34,295 bases of DNA from Paramacrobiotus metropolitanus (lineage: Eukaryota > Tardigrada > Eutardigrada > Parachela > Macrobiotidae). The DNA is taken from positions 1-34,295 of the forward strand of contig NW_026570590.1 in NCBI RefSeq assembly GCF_019649055.1, written 5' to 3'. Shown one piece after another: positions 1 to 8,800 of the stretch (position 1 is its first letter; each line of letters opens with the position of its first letter). A program made the translations under genes and the position numbers. The notes under the pieces are model-generated. The model did no database searches. It was given only the letters and a program-made list of their open reading frames with translations, and had not been told where the DNA came from.

Positions 1-197
1 TGTGTCATGACATTTGCGTAATATGATTACTCTTTCGATTCCTTGTTGCAGTACCGGATTTGTGGGTAGTTATTCATTATTTACAGGTATACATGCACCT
101 TCAGGCATTCAGTTCGACAAGAAAAGCTCACCGATCTGACAATCGTGTAAGAAAGGACAAAACGCGTGAAACGCTTACCCGAAGGCATTTTTGTGAG

Positions 198-201
198 ACA
201 G
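198..201. repeat. Target-site duplication, left copy (ACAG)
   Basis: ACAG lies immediately before the 5' LTR and is repeated immediately after the 3' LTR at 18317-18320. A 4-bp duplication fits Ty3/gypsy integrases and fixes both element ends. The 197 bases to the left show no gene. Confidence 0.85.
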
Positions 202-538
202 TGTGAGCGGGGGTTCACTAGCGTTCACGTCCACGACGCTACGCCAGCTGGATTACGTGTCTGTGTTGTGTCTCGCTCTGATTGGCTAGTGGGCGCGGCA
301 TAGCACGTGCTGCACAGTGTTACACACTGTTGAATTGGCTCTACGATTTGCGATCGAGCTGCGCCGATCACTTGTTGATTTCTGGTCTCCAGACTTTCAA
401 TATTATTAAAAGTTAGCTATTAGCGGTGCGACGTTTCGCGATTCCGCGTAGTTCGCTATACATATCGCATAGCTCACTCCACGGGATAGATTCCGTTTCT
501 GTCTCCGTATCTGGATCACAGTTGGATCTAGCATTAGA
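202..538 (+). repeat. 5' long terminal repeat (337 bp)
   Basis: It is a direct repeat of 17980-18316 at a constant offset of 17778, with no mismatch seen by eye. It starts TGTGAG and ends ATTAGA, so the usual CA end is absent. Inside are CCAAT-like boxes (gattggc, about 280-286; gaattggc, about 333), a CACGTG E-box in gcacgtgc (about 304-311) and an AT-rich stretch (about 397-413). These are plausible promoter elements, but I cannot place the transcription start. Confidence 0.95.
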
Positions 539-549
539 TGGTAGCAGAG
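539..549 (+). other. Primer-binding site, initiator tRNA-Met type
   Basis: TGGTAGCAGAG begins at the first base after the LTR. It is complementary to CCA plus the 3' acceptor strand of metazoan initiator tRNA-Met (CTCTGCTA-CCA). Complementarity to the usual initiator-tRNA T arm does not clearly continue beyond 11 nt, so another tRNA with the same acceptor stem is possible. Confidence 0.7.
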
Positions 550-1426
550 CCGACAGCGGTTCTCTGATTAAATTGATTTGACTCGTCAGGCATATCTGGC
601 CTGTTATTTGACGTGTTATCCGCGACCAGCAAGGCGCAGGTCTGTATTACAGCAAAGTGCAACACCACAAGCGGTGCAAGTTCCCCATCTGACGTGGATT
701 TCCAGCTTCGGTTTTCGGTACGGTATCTTCAGCGAAGAACCGTGCTGTTTCCCTAGCTGTGCACGAGTACAAGAGTTCAGTCGTCAGTGTTCCTCGGTGT
801 AGAGTCTTCAGTGAAGACCTACACTGGTGTCACTGATACTCGGCAAGGCTTCAGCGAAGCCTAAGCCGTGGGCCACAAGAGGCGAAGCGCCGAAAGGGGC
901 GCACGGGAAAAGATAGATCAGACTCCTCCAAACTGGTTGTAGAGCACTACTGTTGCTACGGCACAGCCGGCACAGTAATAGTTTAATAGCGCGAGGCACG
1001 CTACGGAACAGCGGCGACGCGGGAGCGGAATTGGAAGAAGAATCTGGATCATTCGGATCATTTTCCCCGTGGAACGCGGAACGGACGGACGGTTAACAGG
1101 TAGAAAACCGTTAATAATTACGGGATTGGTTAAACGGCAAAATTGGTAATTTTCATTGGTCCGTACTGAGCTGAGCATAAAATTAGGCGGAGTTTTGCAC
1201 GCGGCGCGCATGTCTGGCCGTTGACCGTGACGTCAGGCAGATATAAAATCTAAGTGGACTAACGCTATTGGTCAGTTATCCGAGCTGTGATTGGCCGAAA
1301 ATTGAATCGAATAATTTGAGCTAGCTGACCAATAGGAACGAAGTAAACAACCCGAATGGGGATTTTCCGTTGAACTCGAGTCGTAACGGGAAATTTGATT
1401 TGAGATGAGATAATTGAGCGGGAAAG
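550..1426 (+). other. Structured 5' leader
   Basis: Untranslated region with no convincing ORF. It holds three hairpins sharing the core CTTCAGYGAAG: 726-738 (TCTTC/GAAGA around AGC), 804-818 (GTCTTC/GAAGAC around AGT) and 846-862 (AGGCTTC/GAAGCCT around AGC). The last sits inside an outer stem CGGC 841-844 / GCCG 865-868. A TATAAA string occurs near 1241. In retroelements this region usually carries packaging or dimerisation signals; that role here is inference. Confidence 0.6.
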
Positions 1427-1933
1427 TGACCTTTAAACTTGAATTGAGTTGAGAAGTGACCTTTTGAGTTCAGACAAAGGAAAAGTGACCTTTGATCAAA
1501 ATCGAGTTAGAAAGTGACCTTTAGTATAATTGAGCCGGAAATTGACCTTTAACTCGAAATTGAGCTGGAAAGTGACCTTTGAACAGAAATTGAGTCGAAA
1601 AGTGACCTTTACCAAAAAGTTGGAATTGACCAAATTGACTTAGTTAAGTGACCTCTATGATCTGAAAGTGATTAATAGTGACCTTTAACGAAGTTGAAAT
1701 TGAAGTGAATAGTAGTACAGCGACATCAGCAGCTGTAAGATTTCATTCGTAAAACGTGTTCCAACTGTAAAACGGTTTCGAAAGTTTTGTCTAAAGAGTG
1801 ACCTTTAGGGCAAATCTCTCGAACTTTTTAACGAAAAAGTGACCTTTAAACGGGACTTAATCGAAAATTTTCAACCGAAAAGTGACCTTTAACAGGGACT
1901 TAGCAAAATTTCACAGAACGAAAGTGACCTTTA
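1427..1933 (+). repeat. Degenerate minisatellite with fixed TGACCT core
   Basis: Thirteen TGACCT copies, all in one orientation, start at 1427, 1457, 1486, 1515, 1543, 1573, 1603, 1649, 1679, 1799, 1840, 1883 and 1925. All but one (1649) are followed by TT, and most read AGTGACCTTT. Spacing is 28-30 bp for the first seven and 41-43 bp for the last four. The sequence between cores (roughly gaaattgagt) is loosely conserved, whereas the core is nearly invariant. It ends about 75 bp before the gag start. Confidence 0.85.
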
Positions 1934-2007
1934 GGACAATTGAATAAACCATACAATAACGTTTGTGTGAGAACAATTGACAGGGGCGTCAAAGTTATCC
2001 GATCAAT

Positions 2008-5000
2008 ATGGACAAAGACCAAGAGGAACCGACATCACACGGCAGCCAGGGAAGCAGGAGCTCCCGAGGATCACAGCAAGGTGCAGTTGATCCTTATAAA
2101 AAGGAATACAAGTCGCTCGCACGCCCAGTCGGCCACGACAGACAGACCCGAGCGGCTGTGACCTTTGCAAGAAAGGACAGCAAGGGCAGCGATAGCACAT
2201 ACCAAGTGGCGCTAGGAGCTACACAGAATGAAGAAAGCTCTAGTGACGACCAGAAACATACTCCCGCGTCTGCGGCGGGAAGTAAACCGATGAACCAGAA
2301 AAAAGTCACTGGTGAGGACGGAACCACAAAAACGGAAGCGGAAGCAGTCGGGGCATCGCAGCTGGATGCTACCATTGTCAGAATAGAAGAGCAGGATAAA
2401 AAGGCAAACCTGACTCAATCGGAAGGTGGAAACCCAAAGGTCACCGAAGCGGAACTGGCTGAACTTGGATTGAGTGACCTTTCGCTGAATGACAAAACGG
2501 CGGATGATGACCTTTGGGCAACTCCAATGGTCTCCGATGAATCAAACGAATCATATTTCACGGATGACGAGACGACAATGAACATGTCCTTCCAAACTGC
2601 GATGAAGGAAGCTGACCGTGCTGAAGGGATAACACCATTCAAAGACATACCGGAACACCTTATCGAACGCACACAAACGGGAAAGGTCATCAATGTTCGA
2701 CCGCCATCACCGAACAGTCCCACAACGACTTTGAGGACTCGCGTGAGGGAGTTGGAAAGCGAACTCGAAGCCAAGGAAAGTCAGGCAATGAAACGAACAA
2801 AAGAAAACCGGGATAAACTGTCGTCCCTGGAAGCCCGGATTTATGAATTGGAACAACAACAAGTTGACTTGGAAAGCGCAGCAGACGAATGGAAAATCAA
2901 ATACGAACGTCAAAGAGAACTCGCGGAAGAATATTTGAAGATGGCAGATGACAGAGAAATGGAAGGTCATCTCGCAGTCGGTGACCTTAATGAGAGTATG
3001 TCCGAAGAAACAGCGGAAAGGTCACGGCACTTAGCAGAATTGAAGGACGAATGCGACTCGCTGAAGTCAAAGGTCACCGAAGCTGAAACGAAAAGAGATG
3101 AATATGCAACCAAACTCGCCGATGCTACTCAGAGGTTGTTGACGAACACCACTGAAGTCTTCAAGCTCAGGAATGACCTGAAGCTGCGCGACGAGAATAT
3201 CGGGACCCTTCAGAAGGAGTCATACGACCACCAGAGAAGGGCTGATGAAGCCGCTAAGGTGGCAAAGGACTTGCGAGATCTTACAGCCACCGAAGGTGTA
3301 CGGTTGAATAATGAAATAAGACAGGTGTTGGAAGAGAACAAAGCGTTGAAGGAGGACAACAAAAAGGTCACCGAAGAGATCAAAGAGTTGAAAGAAGCCG
3401 CCAAGACAATTGCCGACCAGGGCTTGAGATGGGAGCATGAGGCGCGCCTCCTGGACACAAAGGTCACGGCACTTGAATTGAAAGATAAAGAGTGGCAACA
3501 GACGGTCCATCAGAAGACACAGGAGATCATCAAACTCAACACGGAGTTGATCGATATGACCCAAACGGCAATGATGAGAGAAGATGAGGTCAATCAGACA
3601 AAAACCCAACTGAAAGCGGCAGCCGATGAGTATTCGAAACTGGAAAGAGACGTTACCCAGTTGGCGGAACACATCAGGAAAGTGGAAAATGATACTGAAA
3701 AGGTCACCCAGGAAAAAACGTTCCAACTACATCAGCACATGTTGAAGGTCAACGAAGAGAATCAAAAATTGAAAACTGAAAAGGAGGAATATCAGTTGAA
3801 AGTCAGACGCCTTGAAGACGAGAATAAGGCCCTCAACATGTCAAACAAACACAAGGATGAACAGCTTCTGCAATATGGAGTCAGAACAGCAGCAGTGGAA
3901 TCACCCCCGCCCAGTTACAGCAAGGCGCATGAAACGGGCACGGGTAAAAGTTTCAACTTCGAGATGCCACTACGAACTGGTACCGGCAAAGGAAATGTCA
4001 AAAATGAAACGAACGGCGACAAGGATAAAGACGACAAAGAACTACCATCAGGAGGTTATCCGCAAACGAGTCACGGTGATCCCTCCCAATTTCCCTCGCA
4101 CATTGAAACGAACGTCTTCTTCGATGAAGGGAGAAGAGACCGACCGCCCAGCCAGCAAGAGCGCCCACGAAAGTCCCGTTACGGAAAGGCGAAACGAAAT
4201 CAAAATGAAGATGAAAGCAGCGAAGAGGAGAACGACCCAACAGCAGAATCAACAGCGGCACAATTGACAAAGGCACTTAATTCGATGGCTCGGAAAACGA
4301 CGCTAGTGACCTTTGATGGAAGTCGGGATGCAGTTAATGGCTGGACACAATTGGTCAGGGATACGCAGCGAACCTACCGACTCACTGATGATCAAATCCT
4401 AATCGAAATAGCCAGTGCGGTGAAGGGACCGGCAAAAACCTGGTTCGAAGGAGAGAGAGAAATCGCACTCCAGGAAGAGATCGAATATACGGTTACAGAA
4501 TGGATGACCAAATTCAAGGATGAATATGGTGACCGCGACGAAGAAGTTCTTGGCTTACGGGAAGCCATGGCAAGGAAATTTGACCTAGGAAAAGAAACAC
4601 ATGACCAGTTTTACCAGGCGATAATGAAATATAAAGCGAAGCGGATTATCACTGAGAAACAAGCAGTCGGTTTCCTGATTGAAGGATGCAGAATAGACAG
4701 TGACCTTTATAAGGCACTGCGAACGCAACAGTGCAGAACACCAACCGAAATCAAGGATTTTTTCCGACATTGGTCGGCGGGAGAGGAAAAATATAAAGCG
4801 CCTAAAGGTCAACGTAATCAGGAATACGTGACCATCCGCCAAGGCCAAGTGGAGAATGTACCGCAACAGCGAATGGCAGCTGCACCAGTCCAGCAGCAAA
4901 TGGAATATCGTGCGGAAAACCCTGTCAGAGAGATCACCGAAAGAGTGACCTTTATTGACGGTCAGACGGGACAACCGATAACGTACGCAATGGTAGCAGC

Positions 5001-5811
5001 AATACAAGCGGCGGCTCAAGTGAGACCGGCACCCCAGAATGCGGCTCCGCCAGTACCACAGAACGCGGCCCCCTTGAACGTGGGGTTACCACAACAAGGA
5101 GTGGGCAATGGAAACTTTGGCGGAAATGGTTATGGAAACGGAAATTGGAATGGAGGTCAAGGGAACTTCCAAAACCAGAATCAAGGTCAAGGTTACTTCC
5201 GGAATCAACAAGGTCAACAAGGGTCACGGACAGAGTTTAAGTTCCAGCTGATTGATGGATGGGTGGCGAATGGAGTGCAGATGTGTCAGTACTGCATGTA
5301 CGGAAACCACCAGACGCAGGGATGCAAATTCGCCAACACACCACCGGAACAGAACCCGAACCTGTTTGCCTTTAACGAGTGGCAACGACTGCGCGGGCTC
5401 GGTGGTTGGCGTCAAGCAGTCGCAAACGGATATGACCTAATTGGCCAATGGTATCAGCACAAAGCAAACTTCCCAAATCAACAAGGAAACGGGAATAATG
5501 GAAATGGCGGCGGCCAAAATGGCGGCTATGGCCGTGGCGGCTACCGCGGCGGCTTCAGAGGAAGGAACAGAGGCTTTGGCCGCGGAAATTGGAACGGCGG
5601 CAACCGAAACGGCGGAAATGGAGGCGGCCAAGGAAACTACCAACAGGGTGGTGGCCAAAATAATGGTGGTGGCCAGAATAATGGAGGCGGACAAAATTAT
5701 GTCCCGGTAAATAACGGCGGACAAGGAAACGTGCAAGGCAACGTCCAAGGAAATGCGCAAGGCGCTCAACAAGGAGGTGCGCCGGTTCAGGGAAACGGGC
5801 AAGATCAGTAG
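2008..5811 (+). CDS. gag: Gag polyprotein (coiled-coil, capsid, zinc knuckle)
   Basis: 1267 residues, two to three times a usual Ty3/gypsy Gag. Residues 1-240 are polar and disordered. About 250-640 is a long Glu/Lys/Leu-rich coiled coil. About 765-930 resembles a retrotransposon capsid (motifs such as WTQLVRD and AKTWFEGER). A single CCHC zinc knuckle has Cys1093, Cys1096, His1101 and Cys1106, and the tail is rich in Gly, Asn, Gln and RGG-like repeats. The ATG at 2008 follows the leader repeats and opens the long frame. Gag would assemble the particle and bind genomic RNA. The last 94 nt overlap the pol frame (-1), and the stop codon lies inside the frameshift hairpin. Twenty-three AGGTCA-type motifs lie in the gene in all codon phases. 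Confidence 0.93.
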   Translation: MDKDQEEPTSHGSQGSRSSRGSQQGAVDPYKKEYKSLARPVGHDRQTRAAVTFARKDSKGSDSTYQVALGATQNEESSSDDQKHTPASAAGSKPMNQKKVTGEDGTTKTEAEAVGASQLDATIVRIEEQDKKANLTQSEGGNPKVTEAELAELGLSDLSLNDKTADDDLWATPMVSDESNESYFTDDETTMNMSFQTAMKEADRAEGITPFKDIPEHLIERTQTGKVINVRPPSPNSPTTTLRTRVRELESELEAKESQAMKRTKENRDKLSSLEARIYELEQQQVDLESAADEWKIKYERQRELAEEYLKMADDREMEGHLAVGDLNESMSEETAERSRHLAELKDECDSLKSKVTEAETKRDEYATKLADATQRLLTNTTEVFKLRNDLKLRDENIGTLQKESYDHQRRADEAAKVAKDLRDLTATEGVRLNNEIRQVLEENKALKEDNKKVTEEIKELKEAAKTIADQGLRWEHEARLLDTKVTALELKDKEWQQTVHQKTQEIIKLNTELIDMTQTAMMREDEVNQTKTQLKAAADEYSKLERDVTQLAEHIRKVENDTEKVTQEKTFQLHQHMLKVNEENQKLKTEKEEYQLKVRRLEDENKALNMSNKHKDEQLLQYGVRTAAVESPPPSYSKAHETGTGKSFNFEMPLRTGTGKGNVKNETNGDKDKDDKELPSGGYPQTSHGDPSQFPSHIETNVFFDEGRRDRPPSQQERPRKSRYGKAKRNQNEDESSEEENDPTAESTAAQLTKALNSMARKTTLVTFDGSRDAVNGWTQLVRDTQRTYRLTDDQILIEIASAVKGPAKTWFEGEREIALQEEIEYTVTEWMTKFKDEYGDRDEEVLGLREAMARKFDLGKETHDQFYQAIMKYKAKRIITEKQAVGFLIEGCRIDSDLYKALRTQQCRTPTEIKDFFRHWSAGEEKYKAPKGQRNQEYVTIRQGQVENVPQQRMAAAPVQQQMEYRAENPVREITERVTFIDGQTGQPITYAMVAAIQAAAQVRPAPQNAAPPVPQNAAPLNVGLPQQGVGNGNFGGNGYGNGNWNGGQGNFQNQNQGQGYFRNQQGQQGSRTEFKFQLIDGWVANGVQMCQYCMYGNHQTQGCKFANTPPEQNPNLFAFNEWQRLRGLGGWRQAVANGYDLIGQWYQHKANFPNQQGNGNNGNGGGQNGGYGRGGYRGGFRGRNRGFGRGNWNGGNRNGGNGGGQGNYQQGGGQNNGGGQNNGGGQNYVPVNNGGQGNVQGNVQGNAQGAQQGGAPVQGNGQDQ

Positions 5812-5832
5812 GCACCGGTGAGCCTACTGATC
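5790..5832 (+). promoter_or_regulatory. -1 ribosomal frameshift signal (gag to pol)
   Basis: The heptamer G_GGA_AAC at 5790-5796 is in register with the gag codons, as an X_XXY_YYZ slippery site requires. A 6-nt spacer (5797-5802) follows, then a perfect 11-bp stem: gatcagtaggc 5803-5813 with gcctactgatc 5822-5832, loop 5814-5821. The gag stop TAG (5809-5811) sits in the stem. The pol frame is -1 relative to gag and is open from 5715 onwards. All four expected parts are present. Confidence 0.9.
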
Positions 5833-8800
5833 GACCCGACCCGAAACCACCGGATAAAAGGGGAACGGAAAGGTCACCACTGCAGAATGGTACTGTAGTG
5901 AATGTGACCACTGCAACGGCTATAAGGATGCCGTCAGCGCAAAAAGAAAGTGGACCGGCTATATGGATGCCGCAACCACAGCAAACGGCTATACGGATGC
6001 CGCCACAGCAAATTGAGACGGCTAAATGGATGTCGTCATTGCAAAAGGAAATTGAAACGGCTATAAGGATGCCGTCACAGCAGCAAAAAGAACTGGTTAT
6101 CGGGAAACCAGTACAAGTGGATAAAAGGTCACCGCAGAATGGTACTGCGAGTGGAAACGCGCAACGGGACCAAAGGTCACCGCAGAATGGTACTGCGAGT
6201 GAAAATCGTCGTGACGGTAGCGCGACACTGCGAACAGCGCAGCAAAATGAAAGGTCACCGCACTGCAGCGAAGAAGTGCTGGCGCAACGACGCGCACAAC
6301 GGAATGCAAAGATTAAACAGGCGTTGCTGAACCAGAAGAAACCGCAGAACGATACTGCGCAAGAGGTAAATGAGCAACATGCAAAATTCCGGAAATACTT
6401 GGCAGAGAACGATAAGGCGAATGAGCCAAGTTGCGATTGTTACGGGGAACCAAAACCAAAGTTTTGGAATTGTTCCGAGGACGAGGAAGAGAAACTGATA
6501 AGGCAAAAATGGATGGAACAGAATATCGCTGTTACCAGTAAAGATGAAAGGTTACCTTCCGTAGGAAAAGTCCAAGTGAAAAGTAAAGGAGCAAGTGCGA
6601 ACGCTAAAGGTCACGGTGAAAGCGCCGTGTTAAAAGGTCAAGAAACAGACTTGACACTGCGAACAGCGCAGCATAAGAATAGCGAACCGGCACAGCAGAA
6701 CTCCGACGATTCACTTGTGGATGCAGTAACGCTGCAACGGAAGGAATTATGGCAAAAAGTAGCCTACAGACCGAACGGCAATCACGGGATGTGGATACCC
6801 GTGACGCCAAAAGCAAAACAGAAAGCGGGAATGTCTCAAGAAGATTACTGGGACATGCGAGAATTACGAACGCAACATGAGAGAAAACGACTGGAAGAAT
6901 TGGTTACCGGGAAAGAAGTCGAAAGGTCACCGAACCTTGCACCAGTATTCAATGCAATTGAATACAAGAATGCACAAGCTGACCTGAATAACTCGCGAAA
7001 CGCACCGCCGGAAGATAAACCGCTGAATTATGGAGAAAAGGTCCCCATACAAAAGTTGACGGGCGGCGGATTCGTCATAAAGCGCAATGAAAGGTCACAA
7101 GACTTAGCGCAAAATGAACAAAAAGAACGGTCAAATGAGATGGTGCAAATGCAACAGAGTAGTGCAGTCGAAAGGTCACGGGACTTCTCACAAGCACTAC
7201 AAAAGGATGCCAATGACAAGTCACCAGCCCGAACGGACGGAATGTCTTCGCAGACTGACCCGACGAAAACGAACAATGAAGTATCTGCAAAAGTGATTGA
7301 ATGGATGACCGAAAAGGGATATGATATGGTTACATACGAAAGGTCACCAGATGAGATGAAAGATAGCGAAGAAGATGAATTGAAGCAAGCTGATCAGATA
7401 ACAAGTGAAGTTATTGAAAAATTGCGAGATAAACGAAACGAAAACCGCAAAGAGGAACTGATTCATGAGACGATAAATGAAGTGACTAAAGGTCACGTGG
7501 ATAGCACAAAAGCAAACTCGCAAGTGCAGAATGGTGAAAAGGTCACCAGTGGTAAAGTGGCTGCAGAGAAGCCAGCAGACAAGAAAAAGCCGCAAAAATT
7601 CTACGACGTTCGAACTAACGTCCCACACAGGATTGATAAGCTGAGCGAAATACTGAAAGGTCACAGTACTTCAGCGAAAGGACCAGCGCTTCCCGATATG
7701 GATCCGGGACCAGTATCGCTAATTCCTGTGAAATGCAAGATCCATACACTGAAGATTCAAAACGGAAAACTGCCCAAAAGAATTGAAGCGTACACACATG
7801 AAGTGAAAGTGGGAGATATAAAGGTTAACGCAATGTTGGACACCGGCGCTGAGACGTCGCTGATCAGCAAACCGTTTTGTGAGAAAAATGGACTTCATAT
7901 GCTCCCACTACCACCAGACAGACTGGTGAGAATAAATGGAATTAGTGGAACGTCAGGATTCACGGTGACGCACTACTGTGTAGCACCAGTGACCTTAAGG
8001 AAAAAGACTAGTGAACATTCCTTTTACGTCCGACCGAAGTGTGACGACGTGCAGGTGTTACTGGGATTTGATTTCCTGGAAAAGAAATTTGTACTTATGG
8101 ATAATGAAGGCGAAGAAGAAAAAGAGGATGACCCGAAACCAGTTGCCAAAGTACAAGTCGGAAAGGTCACCGAACTCGTAAAGCAGACGGGAAATACTCA
8201 AACGGCTAATAAAACGCTAATCCCAGTACCAGAGGCACCGGGAATCGAGCAGAAAAAGACGGCAAAGAAAGAATTGTCGACATTTGAGCAGTTGAAATTG
8301 ATCCAATTGGAGATTGAAAACACATTAAATCGGACACTGCTGACACAGAAGGGAAGAGAAAAGGTCATCCCAGTACCAGAGGCACCGGGAATGACGAGAG
8401 TGCAGCAGAATGAGATTAGCCAACGGACAATCCCGGTACCAGAGGCACCGGAGAAGAAAAGTGAAAGTGCAAATGTCAACGAAAGGAAAAAGGAACCGCT
8501 TGCGCCAGATACGGATGAGGCGATCATATTTCTCCCGGACGGGAGAAGTATGATCGCAGATAACGGTGAGCAAAGAGCCACAGAAAAAGAATATGTCGAA
8601 AAAGTTATCCCAGTACCAGAGGCACTGGGAAAGGAAAACGAAAGGTCACCAGTGACAAGAGTTGTGAACTTGAAACCAGAGCGCACTTCGAACCTTTTCG
8701 AACCACGACCGGCTACCGAAAATGAAACCGAAGAAAAAGATTTGCAAAGAGTACCAGAGCGTACCCCGAATTTTTTCGAACCTCGATCTGCTACTGAAAA

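Noticed and set aside
1427-1933. CRISPR array, because of regular spacing near 30 bp
   Set aside because: The conserved core is only about 9 bp, the spacers resemble one another, and the context is a eukaryotic retrotransposon leader.
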